The notes below the pieces were generated by a model that was given only the letters and a program-made list of their open reading frames with translations, was not told where the DNA came from and ran no database searches. Both the position numbers and the translations under genes were made by a program. Positions 53,928 to 64,000 of a stretch of 64,000 nucleotides of DNA are shown piece after piece. Source of the DNA: Chlamydomonas reinhardtii (taxonomy: Eukaryota > Chlorophyta > Chlorophyceae > Chlamydomonadales > Chlamydomonadaceae); the NCBI RefSeq assembly GCF_000002595.2, contig NC_057015.1:9005442-9069441 (forward strand). Direction: 5' to 3'. How positions within the stretch are numbered: the stretch's first letter is position 1; every line of letters starts with the position of its first letter.

Positions 53928-54396
53928 GGCGCCCTAGGCCTCCTGCCGTAGGCCTCGTCCCTAGGTAGGCAGGAACAGCCCCAGAGGGGGCGCTAGCCTC
54001 GGGTGCCGACCTCGCCCGATCGGCACAAGCAAGCCCGTTGACTGGGCCCCTCAGGGCCAGAGATTGTGAGCTGGAAGCTAGAAGCGTTGAGTTTGCGGAG
54101 AAAGAGGCTGCAGCTACCGTGTGTCCATGAGTATTGGACTCGGTGAAATTGTTGATCTGTTTTAGACTAATTTCTACAGGCTTATCATCACATGTATAAG
54201 GTCGGCAGCTGTGGTGTGTGCTTTGGAGAGGCCCGGAATGCCCTCATTCCGTTGGGCCTGTTGAGCCCGTCCGGACTACGCCTAGTATTTATTTTACGCA
54301 GAGGCCTAGCATCATTACATTACAATGCACTAGCGTTGAAGCACTACCATTTCGACCCAGGGTTTGCGAGCCGGTTGAGACACAGTGCAAGCCGAA
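53928..54396. promoter_or_regulatory. Divergent promoter region, DWNN gene and TRM6
   Basis: Start codons of the two RNA-processing genes are 469 bp apart and face outward, with no gene between. No specific element recognised. Confidence 0.5.
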
Positions 54397-57300
54397 ATGG
54401 CTGCTGACGGGGTCATTTGTGATGGTGACCACCTAGTGCTGGACGTAAATGGAGAGAAGCTCTCATTTGTGCAGAAGCTGAAGGCAAACGGGTGAGGAGC
54501 TGGTGCTGCGCATGGTTGCCTTGGCGGCGCCGGCAAGCTGCCTGCTGCTCCTGCCGCGAGCACGCTTGGCGTAGCCTAAACACTATGACTGCATGCGCCC
54601 TATGCCGACAGGACAATGCGCGTGGGCAAGTACACCGTGTCGACTGCACCCCTCATCGGGGCCCCCTTCGGCGCGCTGTTCGAGGTCACCGCCGACGGCA
54701 AGAGCTTGCAGCGGGTTCTCCTGTGAGTTGCGGTGGGCCTGGATATGTATGGGAAGATGCATTGCTGGGAGCATGGGGGGACAGCATAGCCAGGGCTAGC
54801 GAGGGCGCGAGGATTACCGGAAGCTGGGTGCGGGAGTTGCTGACCATGCTGACTCTCCTGTTTCCAGGCCGCCCGCGGATGAGATCACGCGCATCACCGA
54901 CACGGAGCGCGACAACAGCAACCTGTTTGACCGAAACACAGAAAACCAGAAGCTGACGCAGGAGCAGATTGAGGAGCTGAAGAAGTCGGGCAAGGTACGT
55001 GCACAGGCGCGGCGGATGGGGCAACACAATATCGCGTGCAGTAGGCGAGTTGCAAAGCTGTGGTCTTCAATGGTTACATGGGTGTGTTTTGTGAGTGGGT
55101 TAGCTGTGTGCTGCTATTCTCACGCTGTGCCTGCTGCTCTACAGGCTGGCAGTGAGATTGTTGACCTCCTATGCAGCAACAGTGCAACCTTTGAGGTGAG
55201 GGACGCTGCGCGTGTCGACTGTGTGCTTCCACACAGGGTGGGCTATTGTCTTCATAAAGCCCTCGCTCCTGAGCCAATGCACACGGCTGATCCTTACCAA
55301 ATCCTTCCCGAACCTGCAGAAAAAGACGGAGTTTGCTCAGGACAAGTACAAGCGGCGCAAAGCCAAGAAGTACATCACGTACCTGACGCCGCGCAAGCCC
55401 ACAGCGCGCATGATCTCGGAGGTGAGGCTTGGGGGACTTAGACTTTCCGCACAGAAGGCTTGAAACAGGCACGTGTTGCGCACTGCGCAATGCGCGTATC
55501 TGCTGTGCTTCTGTTACCAGAGTGCATGCGCCTGCTGACTGTCCTGCTTCTGCCCCTATTGCCTCCAGGCATATTACGACAAGTGCCCGGAGCGGGTGTG
55601 GAACCTGCGCCACGACACGCTGGCGGTGATGCTGTCACTCGGCAACGTCGCGGCGGGCGCCAAGGTGCGGTTATCGGAGGGCGTAGCGGCAGCATGTGCT
55701 ATGACCGCAGTTGGTTGCTCGAGACTACAATACGCATCCTAAGTCGAGTCGTGCATTGCCCCTCCAATGGCGGCGTGACTCTAGAAGTGTATGCAAGAGG
55801 AAGTTTCAGTGGCCCAATGAACGTCGGAGCGCGGACTTACCGTGCCGCGCCCTGCCCGCCGGGACTCCGAACAATGTTAGCAAACGCCTCCTTCATAAAC
55901 CTGTCATGACCGGTCCCTGAGCCTTGTGCAAGGGCAACAGCACGTTAGCAAGCACACAGTCCCCATCGGTCGTCCCACCGATCCCCCGCTCTCGCCTCCT
56001 GTCCCTTCCCCAACCCAGGTGTTAGTGGTCGAGCACTGTCTTGGGCTGGTGACGGCGGCGGCTGTGGAGCGGCTGGGCGGGCAGGGCGCCGTGTGCGCCA
56101 CGCAGCTGGACGAGCGGGCGGCGCCGCTGGACGCGGTCCGGCTGATGAACCTGGACCCGCAGCAGCGCTCCGTGCTGTTCACCGCCTACGCCTCCTCGCT
56201 GCTGAAGGACAAGGCGGCGGTGGAGCGCTGCGAGGGGCTGGCGGCCATGACCACGGCTGTGCCTGCAGCTGCGCCGGCGACGATTGCGGCGGCGGCAGTA
56301 ACAGGGGCGTCAGAGGCGGCCGGGGAGCAGGCCGCGCAGGCGGACGATGGGAAACAGCAGGCGGAGGAGGCGGCTGGCGCAGGTGGGGAGGAGGCAAAGT
56401 CGGCGGACGCAGCGGAAGAGGCGATGGAGGTGGACGCAGCCACGGCTGCTTCTGGCTCGGCAGCGGGGCCAGACGCAGGGGCAGGGGCAGGGCCATCCGC
56501 CGGCGGGCAGCAACAAGAACGGCAGCCGCGGGGCGGCGATGGCCGCGACGGCGGTGGTGGCGGCTACGGCTCATTCATGCCGCGGCCCGAGGCGCTTTGC
56601 AGTGTGCTGGTCAGCGGCTTTGACTGCTGCCTGTTGGCGCACCCAAAGATGCACCCCACCGCTCTGCTGGACGCCATCTGGCCGCTGCTGGCGCCCTCCG
56701 CCACCTTTGCCGTGTACAGCCCCTGGGCGCAGCCGCTGGCGGAGGCGCTGGCTCACCTGCAGGGCAGCCGCAACGCGGTGATGCTGCAGCTGCAGGAGAG
56801 CTGGCTGCGGCCGCACCAGGTCCTGCCGGCGCGCACGCACCCGCACATGACCTGCAGCGGCAGCGGCGGTTACCTGCTGAGCGGCATCAAGGTTGTGCCG
56901 CCGGAGGCGACGCCGCTGGCGGCCGCGCTGGTGCAGCACCTCAAGTCGGCATCGGGCGGTGCGGCTGCCGGCGGCAGTGGCGCGGGGCCCGCTGTGGAGG
57001 CGAAGGAGGCGGCTGGCGGCGAGGGCGAGGGGCAGGGGGACGGCGAGGGCCGGGGCCGCTGGCAGGTGAGCTTGTGGAGCGGACAGGACTTCGGGAGTTG
57101 GTGTCTGTGCTTGCACGTTCACTGCTCTCGCTAGAAGCGTCGACCCTACATTGCGACTGCATGTATCACATCCCTTCCCCTGTTCTGAGCTTCCCCTGTG
57201 CTGCTTTGTTCTGTGCCGTGCAGGACCGTGGCGGGCGCGGGGGCCGGGGTGGACGCGATGGAGGCGGCCGGGGAGGGCGCGGCGGCAGGTGGAACAATGA

Positions 57301-57403
57301 CGGCGGCCGCGGGGGTCGTGGCGGCGGCAGGGACAACCGCGGCAAGCGGAAAGCCGACGGCGGCTCGGGAGACTCCCCAGGCGCCAAGCGGTCGGCACAG
57401 TAG
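54397..57403 (+). CDS. TRM6: TRM6 (GCD10), non-catalytic subunit of tRNA m1A58 methyltransferase
   Basis: TRM6 pairs with catalytic TRM61 to methylate A58 in the tRNA T-loop, in the nucleus. Eight exons: 54397-54491, 54612-54722, 54868-54994, 55145-55195, 55321-55422, 55569-55664, 56019-57065, 57224-57403 (1,809 nt, 602 aa). Family blocks are visible: KANGTMRVGKYTVSTAPLIG at the N-terminal barrel; NLFDRNTENQKLTQEQIEEL; KTEFAQDKYKRRKAKKY; AYYDKCPERVWNLRHDTLA; then the methyltransferase-like fold starting VLVVEHCLGLVTAAAVERL (about 195). An Ala/Glu/Gln-rich insert (about 280-380) splits the C-terminal domain, and the protein ends in an RGG-rich tail in exon 8. TGTAA at 57792. The upstream divergent gene is also RNA-related. 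Confidence 0.93.
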
Positions 57404-58135
57404 ATAATAGGCCTTGTCGTGTTACATGTTTGGTTGCGCTTGCATGGTTGAAATTGACCGCTCAGCCGCTTGTGATTGCTCGGCTTGGCTGTGTCCCCTC
57501 CGACATGAACACCACATCACTACGACTGTATTCATACGTGGACAACAATTGATTTCCGTGTCGGTTTGGGACCTAGACTAGACCGCGTGCGGCGGCAAGC
57601 CCCGAGGAAGCCTCCTCAAAACGGCAACTGGGGATAGGAGTTTGGTGATGAATTAGAATGCGAGCGCCAGCCATGCGGCCATCAACGTCATCCCCCTGTG
57701 GGCGATAGAATAAAGGCGCAAAGGAGGAGGATTAGTGCTGTATGATGTTGCTCACGGTTTCTCTTTGTTTGGACGCTGTGCCAGGCAGCTCTGTAACGCA
57801 ACCCATGGCCCGACGCTCAAATCTGCTGCATTGGTGATTGCGGACGGATGTTGCCTGCCGCAGTGAGATGATGCGAGCGGGGCGATAGCAGAAGAGTACG
57901 CCTCCCCGCACCCAACCACAGCAAGCCTCCAGCAGCTAACTCGACACCCGCATCTGCTCCACAACTTTCACAATGCCGTCCCCGCAGTCCTAACATTTTA
58001 GTACCCGCTGCACGGCCTGCACCCTCCCTTGTGTGCAGCGCTCCCGCTGCTGCCAGCCTGCAGCACCCCAGGTCCCCAGAATTTCAGCTTGCCAGCAGCA
58101 AACAGCTCAGCTCGCCCCAGCCTCAGGCGCCCGGT
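57404..58135. other. Convergent 3' region between TRM6 and TMEM256 gene
   Basis: TGTAA for TRM6 at 57792-57796 and TTACA (TGTAA on minus) at 57422-57426. If both are used, the transcripts overlap by about 370 bp antisense. Confidence 0.45.
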
Positions 58136-58953
58136 TCACGATAAGCATCCCGCAGCAGCGCTGGATCATGGTAATGCGGTACTGGCAGCGGGGTCGGGTC
58201 ATCGTTGGCGCGGGGGCGACGTGTTTCCATGCATCACGTACCGGTATCATGGGCTGGGCGTAACTTGTCGCCCTCAGGGCTCCTGCTTCCCTTGCCCGAT
58301 CACGTCACCCCAGGTCCCTGGCCCACGCACCCGATCGGGGCCAGCTTGGCCCAGGTGCGCTCCTGCTGCAGCGCCACGGTGTAGCAGGAGCCGCTGAACA
58401 GCGTCACGCCCACCAGCGTCAGGCCGCCCACCAGCCACGGCCGCCTGCAGGCGCCCCAGGCAAGTGGCAGGGCTTCAGGCACAAGGGCCAAGCCACAGCT
58501 GCGTAAGCGGCCGGTGCTATGATGCAGTGGCTCAAAGCCGGTTGTGAGAGGCTGGGGTGCTGCTGGAAGGAAACAACCGCGCTTCATGAGGGCGGGGAGG
58601 GGGAGGCGAACTGTGACTGTGCCCCACGCCACACCGTAGTCCTGCTCCCTTCGTACCTGGTGCTAGGGGCGATGGCTAGCAAGAGGCTGTGCAGTAGGTG
58701 GTAATGGTTGGCCCGCCGGAACACCTCAAGGTAGTAGGGGTCCTGACAGCAAGGGGCGCGAGGGGCAGGGCCGTGACAAAGCGTCACCGAGCGCGTGGCA
58801 AAGCCGTAGGCGCAACCGAGACTCTCCCCGAGTTTCTGTTACCTGTGGCTTGAAGCCGTGCGACCCGTATGCGCCCAAGCCGACAGCCGTGCAGCCTGAT
58901 ACGGCTGCCAGCTTAAACCAAATGCTGCCGGAGTTTAGGAGTGTTGCAGCCAT
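58136..58953 (-). CDS. TMEM256/DUF423 small membrane protein (about 111 aa)
   Basis: Exons 58953-58843, 58742-58657 and 58444-58331 are secure; the last, 58160-58136, is the best phase-matching choice. The protein reads WFKLAAVSGCTAVGLGAYGS-HGF, then EVFRRANHYHLLHSLLLAIA, then RRPWLVGGLTLVGVTLFSGS and TWAKLAPIG. These are the family's conserved first, second and third helices with GAYGxHG and the YHxxHS motif. The role of TMEM256/YgdD proteins is unknown, and they are found in mitochondrial or bacterial inner membranes. The proposed C-terminus lacks the usual fourth helix (GGxxxxxGW), so the last exon may be wrong. Confidence 0.85.
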
Positions 58954-59790
58954 CTTCCGATTGGGTTGCCGACGCTTCGCCAGGCTTCCCTAAAGTGGAT
59001 AAAGGTTCTCTCTAAGCGTTAAGTTGCGAGCAACTATGTGGCGTAACGCTCTGCTCCTTGGCAGATAACTGCAAGGAATTCGTGCTGGAGTGCCAAACTG
59101 TCAAACTGAACGATGTCCAGACGGATTTTAAATACGTACTTTTACTTTTACACGGTATACGTGACGTGTGGGCCCAATTTATACAGTATGCGTGTCACAG
59201 TGTTAGCGGCACGATCATCTCAGCGTGTCGCGACGCCTCCGTGCCCTGAAGCTGCCTTCAACTCCACCGCTCGACGTAACTGTGCCCCCAATATCAGCGC
59301 TCGACCAAACATGCAACGCAGCCTCAGTAACCACATGCATTTCCGCGCCCTGACCTGTCCGCCGTGCTTGTCCGCCAGACAAACCACACACATGCCGCAC
59401 ATGCAAAGGCTCCTCTGTGTTCTCCTTCTGCTCACTGGTGCCCGCAATCGCACCCATAGGCTTGCCCCCAGTGAGGCGGCCATTATACGATCGTCAACAC
59501 TGACAAGTTCTCGAATCAAGTGCATGCGGCCGTCGCGAGGTGCCCAACCACTCAATTCCAAGTGCAGACAGTACCTACTTGGCTCCATCCCGTAAGGCTC
59601 CATGGCCCATGGGCTTATTCAATTCTTCGTCATTGCTGCAATTACGCTGACATGTACCGCAGCCATGAGGCCGCCTCCACAATTAACAAATGGCAATGCA
59701 GGCTTGTGCAAGTCGTGGAAATGTCAGCTGACAACATACCCACCATCCATCCTGACAACCGCAAGCCCCCCACCGTAACTGGCCATCCCC
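58954..59790. other. Intergenic, nothing assigned
   Basis: TTACA at 59148-59152 (TGTAA on minus) may end the transcript of the 59791-62537 gene. No gene seen. Confidence 0.4.
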
Positions 59791-62537
59791 TCAAAGTGAC
59801 GACTGCATACGTGGATTCCGACCCGAGCTGCCTGCCCCGCCTGGTCCGCCGCTGTCACCTGACGCCTCCACAGCAGTGGCCACCGCCGCGTCGAGGCTCC
59901 CGCTGGATCCAGTTGAGGGCGCGACCGACTTAACAAGCAGCTTAGCCACCACATTCTTGAGGAGCGCGTTCGCATTGTCGATGTGGAACTTGAGGCGCGC
60001 ACGCGTCCACAACGCGAGCTGCGGGCATGGCAGTTGGGCGGGATGGGGGGACAGTGTGCTTCTTGGGGCGAGGTTGGCGGCATCACGGTCTTGCAGAAAT
60101 CGAGAATATAGAGCTCAAGAGCTATACATGCGGGCTTTGAGAACCGAGCCCACAGCGCTCTGGACTGCACCGCCAGCGTGCCTCCCTCCGCTTGCACTTA
60201 CCCATGCCGCCCCGGCTGCAACAGCAAAAGTGCCGGTCATGACTATCCCTGCTGAAGCGATGGCGGTTCCCTGTTTTGGGTTTTGGGATTTTTTGTTGGC
60301 AGTGCGCGAAGAGGGGGTTACTTGTGGGGCGATCAGAGCGGACTGGGATTGCATGCGAGAGCGCACAGCCTCGTCCGCATGCACTCCACGCCCCGGCTCG
60401 GCTTGCGCACCCCGCAGCCCCTGTGCGCGTTCACCCGCAGCCGTGCTTGCCAGAGCTGCAGCAACATGTAGCACTTGCCCCACCCCTTGACAGCCTCCCG
60501 ACCGCCACCTCATACCTTGTTGAAGTTGTAAAAGGCGAGGACAACAATGCTTGTGATGATAGTCAAAATTGAACATCCGAAGACAGCAGTCAGGCCGATG
60601 AACAGGAACTGGTAGCGCTCGATGAATACCTCCAGGTCCTCGTCCTGTACGCAAGGTGTGGGGCCGCAGTGCGCACAGGGATAAGCCAAGCGTGCTTATG
60701 CCACATGGCCTGGCAACTAGCGTTGGGCCGTTGCTGCGTGGGCTGCGGACCTGCGGGGCAGCCCGGCGCCACAGGACACGCCCCATGGCGGATGCAGTCC
60801 TGCCGCGCGCGTGAACACTCACGGCACGAGCACCTCAGCCTTGCAGCTGACCTTACTTCACTTGTTCCCCAGTCCATTCCCAGTCCTTGCCACCGCCCTC
60901 AGCCCTGCCCCCGCTCCCGCATCCTCCCTGGCCCCGGCCCCCTCTCCCCTCCGCCCCTCCGCCCACCGTGACCACCAGGTCCACCTCCGCCAGCATGACC
61001 ACTGACATGATCACCACCACCAGGCTCATGATCAGGCTGGTGGTGTTCAGCAGCACTGGCGAAAGGGGGGGAGGCAGTCAACACGGTGCACAAAGAGTCA
61101 GTGGGGTTTGCATCCGGGGGATGCTGTTTTTGCCCGTGCACAAAGAAGCTGAGGAAGGACTAGGGTAGGATGGGGGGCAACGAGCAAAGCCAACCGACAG
61201 GAGTACGCGATAGAAGGATAAAGCGGAGGCCCGGCTACACGTTGAGACGGAAGGGGCCAGAACGGTAGATGGACCAGGGACGGTCTGTTACATGCTACCT
61301 GTTATCCAACTGGCCAAGTGCACGTCACCTCCTGCTGCCCTGCCTGCCCTCTGTGTCAAGTGCTTCCACCCGCGTGTTCCCCGTTCCTCACCGTACGCAA
61401 CGAATAGAGGGTCGTCGACATCTGAGCCGCTGGTTTGCTTGGTGATGGGTGGTGAGGTAACGGCTGGGTATGTCAGGGCGGACACTGCACGAACGACGGT
61501 GGGTGCGGGATTGGCGCGCGGCCGGTATGCTGAGCTCAGAGCATTTACGAGGATGGCGGCATGCACATGAGCAGCACTGGGACACTAGACTGAGACAGCC
61601 CATGCAATCACACATCCTTTCGCAGTAGCAGCGAACTGCCAAACCCCCGCCTGCCACCGCCCTCCCCTCAACGTGCCACACCGTCAGCACGCTGCAACGC
61701 ACCACCTACTCAGAGCCGAGGTCACGCCTGCATGGAGCACACAAGCGGCGGATCAGCGCATGAGATTGCTGGTCTTTGTCCCGAAAAGTGGCTGGGGGGT
61801 TGAAGTTGGATAGACGTATCTGAGACGCGCCGGCGCGACGACCGCGCCTTCATGGACGCCACACAACACCCTTGTATTAACAGCAAGCTCATCAGTCAGA
61901 CGACATCGCTCGTACCTAATGTGGTCCAGTAGGATTTTAACCGCTCCTTGGTCGCCTGCACGCCCTGCTTGTGAGCTGCAAAAATGACAGGAATTGGCAG
62001 TGACTAGCCAAGGCCATGGTCCCCGCTCGGCCGACGACCAGTTGTGGACCGGCGACACGCACCAGCCGCACCCATTCGAGGTTCGTGTCTCAGCACGTCC
62101 CTTCACACGACGGTTTACGTAACACCAAACCCCCAAAAGTGCCAGATAACTATGCATCTACTGCGGCACGCCGCGGGGACCACGACATGTCACGCCTGCG
62201 TCTGGTTGCATACCGCGCGCCCTCACCTATGATGGACCACATGTTCCACTTCTTATGCGGCTTCCCAGACTTCGTTTGGCCATCTGCACACGGCGGAAGG
62301 CGGGGACTTCGCTTCAAAAGCAGTATTGAACGGGGTGCACGGGGGGCCCCACTCGCCAAGCCCTGGAGGCGAGCACAATTTATGTTTTATATGCGAGCCG
62401 AAGGCATTTACACATGGTGACTGCAGCGCCGGTGACTGGACATGCTGTCCATGTTGCGTCACGCGCTCACCAGGCTCCTGGGGTAGGGGGTGCACCTTGG
62501 TGGCGGCAACATTCTGAGTTGGAATTAGCTTCGACAT
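59791..62537 (-). CDS. Four-helix integral membrane protein (263 aa), paralogue of the 11547-14031 gene
   Basis: Eight exons: 62537-62471, 62283-62227, 61975-61916, 61484-61392, 61055-60967, 60644-60516, 60270-60202, 60018-59791. Sum 792 nt. A short soluble N-terminus (MSKLIPTQNVAATK...) leads to TKERLKSYWTTLVSALTYPA. Then come VLLNTTSLIMSLVVVIMSVV, the acidic linker EDLEVFIERYQ, LFIGLTAVFGCSILTIITSI and GIVMTGTFAVAAGAAW, ending in a basic helix (RARLKFHIDNANALLKNVV) and a Ser/Gly tail. Matches the 11547 gene in TKE.LK..WTTL, S-P after helix 1, DLE.FI.., and the G-rich last helix. The layout recalls the PGG membrane domain, as an inference only. Function unknown. Confidence 0.85.
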
Positions 62538-63137
62538 TGCGTCGCGGACTACAAGCGCGCAAGGGCGCTAATTGAATGTGCTTTCAATAAGATTTCCCGA
62601 AGTCTGCAGGGTAATACGGTATACAAGATGCATTGATACGCCACAGTATTTTCGGTTCCAAACGCAGCGCTGCAGCAGTGTTCGATCTATCAACGTGCAA
62701 AAGCGTGCCTGGACTTTTCCGTGCAATTCGTCCCCCACTACTTGCTCAGCCACACCAAAAATTCCACTCACTTTGACCCCAAACATCTTGGTGGAGGAAA
62801 CGTCCGACTGGAAATCTACTTTGCCAGCGTGTTAATTGCATAGTCCGGCTTTCCCTCAATGCCGTACGGGCCATGCCGTGCGGGGAGTCGTGGGGCCATC
62901 AAGGGGGCTTCCCCGAGGTCTCCTGTGACTCCCAAACGGTGCCATAGATGCATGTTTTCCCACCGGACCCACAGCACCACCCCAGTGACAGCGCTCCTAG
63001 ACAGACTCCCTAGCATACCTCAACCCCATGCTTGCAGCCTCACCCGACCCGGCCGTCACGCCACGCCACGCCACCGTCTGCCACTAGCCCCACCACCTCC
63101 CTGCCTTCTTCCCGCTACCACACAGGCCAGCGCCACA
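62538..63137. other. Intergenic between two minus-strand genes
   Basis: Upstream leader of the membrane protein gene and 3' region of the next gene. No gene seen. Confidence 0.4.
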
Positions 63138-63795
63138 TCACATGACGCCCATGGCGGCGCCCGCCAGCTCGGCACCCACGCCGCCCGGCCCTGCCGGCCC
63201 CGCCGCCACCAGGCGCTTGAGCACCTCCACGTCCAGCTCGTCGGCCTTGAGCACACCCTGCAAGCCAGGCCGGGGGAAAAGGAGAAATCAACATAGTTGC
63301 TACTAACTATGTTAGTGCCCAACATATCGAGCAGCAACGCTCTGTCCACATGGTCTTGACGATAGGTGATGAGCGCCGTCACGCATCCAGGCTACCGCAC
63401 GCACGGACGCGCCGGACTGGAAACGCGGACGCCCTTCAACTGCGCAAATGAGTGCCACAGCCTCTAATGCATGCCCCGCCCCCGCCCCCGCAGCCTGAGC
63501 CCCGGCCCACCTGCAGCTGGCGCACGGCCTCAGCGTGGTCGCGCAGCACCGCGAACAGCTGCGCCTGCGAGCGCTCATCCAGCTTCACCTGCATCCAGAT
63601 TCAGATACGACGTGTCATCGCCGGTGGCAAAGCCGGTACATGCTGGCATATGTGCGGTACGGAGCACAGTGCGGAGTGCATGCTTTGTTGGGAGTGAACC
63701 CGCTTCTGGTGGGACTGGCCCTGTCCACTCACCGACGCAACGCCGCCCGAGGACTCGGCGCTTCCAGCGCGCATGCGCGCCGCAGCCGCGACTGC
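63138..63795 (-). CDS. 3' end of a gene running off the right edge, possibly nucleoporin NUP54-like
   Basis: Three in-phase exons: 63795-63733 (AVAAAARMRAGSAESSGGVA...), 63588-63511 (KLDERSQAQLFAVLRDHAEA...), 63257-63138 (GVLKADELDVEVLKRLVAAG ... GVM-stop). The second and third form a helical, heptad-like C-terminus. The pattern L..VLR.H.EAV..LQ.VLK.DE.DVE resembles the end of NUP54, a central-channel FG nucleoporin, but with this little sequence the assignment is weak. The 5' part, where FG repeats would be expected, is outside the window. Confidence 0.4.
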
Positions 63796-64000
63796 CTGTG
63801 GTCATGCAACGCATGTCCGAGAGCGCAAGTCAACTACTGATGACCCCAGGCGGCAACCGGTGACCCCAGCCAGTTGGTGGTGCGATTGCCACCCTACCAA
63901 GCAGGCGCGGGGGAAACCAGAGCCGCGCCCATATGCCCACAGGCCCACCAAACCAAGTTTACAACCTACGGTCCGGCTGCCCGGCATCCACGCCATGCAG

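Noticed and set aside
58240-58263. GIMGWA-stop on the plus strand, resembling the end of TMEM256
   Set aside because: It is on the wrong strand relative to the three secure exons, so treated as coincidence.

Overview
The window looks like nuclear DNA of a volvocine green alga (Chlamydomonas-type). It is very GC-rich, and its genes are cut by many short GT-AG introns (mostly 100-300 bp, donors such as GTGAGT and GTGCGT). The proteins carry long Ala, Gly, Gln and Ser runs, and TGTAA poly(A) signals follow several genes. Two nearly identical S-nitrosoglutathione reductase genes lie in tandem, as I recall for Chlamydomonas reinhardtii. Exon models below were built by hand from splice sites and reading phase. 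Where a total coding length is quoted, all exon phases close.

Layout. 0-9 kb is repeat- and transposon-rich. It holds a Fanzor (eukaryotic TnpB-like) nuclease gene on the minus strand (185-4181), a plus-strand unknown gene (about 4763-5959), and a decayed 3' part of a second Fanzor (7134-8530) between two 104-bp direct repeats. 9.3-10.8 kb holds an unknown minus-strand gene. 11.5-14.0 kb holds a ten-exon four-helix membrane protein. 14-19.4 kb is gene-poor, with a LINE 3' fragment, hairpins and a complete-looking 352-bp TRIM (miniature LTR element). RBX1 lies at 19.6 kb.

21.5-27.3 kb holds the tandem GSNOR (class III alcohol dehydrogenase) pair on the minus strand. A 496-bp divergent promoter region then leads into a nine-exon gene for a 2,676-residue, mostly disordered, probably nuclear protein (27.8-37.0 kb). 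38.3-44.5 kb encodes a 1,798-residue single-pass surface protein. 45.2-46.9 kb holds a protein-kinase remnant and another LINE 3' fragment. 48.1-53.9 kb encodes a DWNN-domain (RBBP6/Mpe1-type) protein with RS and RE tracts. It is divergent from TRM6 (54.4-57.4 kb), the non-catalytic subunit of the tRNA m1A58 methyltransferase. A TMEM256/DUF423 gene (58.1-59.0 kb) converges on TRM6. 59.8-62.5 kb encodes a second four-helix protein that is a paralogue of the one at 11.5 kb. The 3' end of a possible nucleoporin gene reaches the right edge.

The genes are independent housekeeping or lineage-specific units, with no operon logic. The most interesting material is the Fanzor pair with shared intron positions, an intron bounded by a 16-bp direct repeat, the TRIM with an internal tRNA-like block, the membrane-protein paralogues, and a splice donor that overlaps an in-frame stop codon in the DWNN gene.
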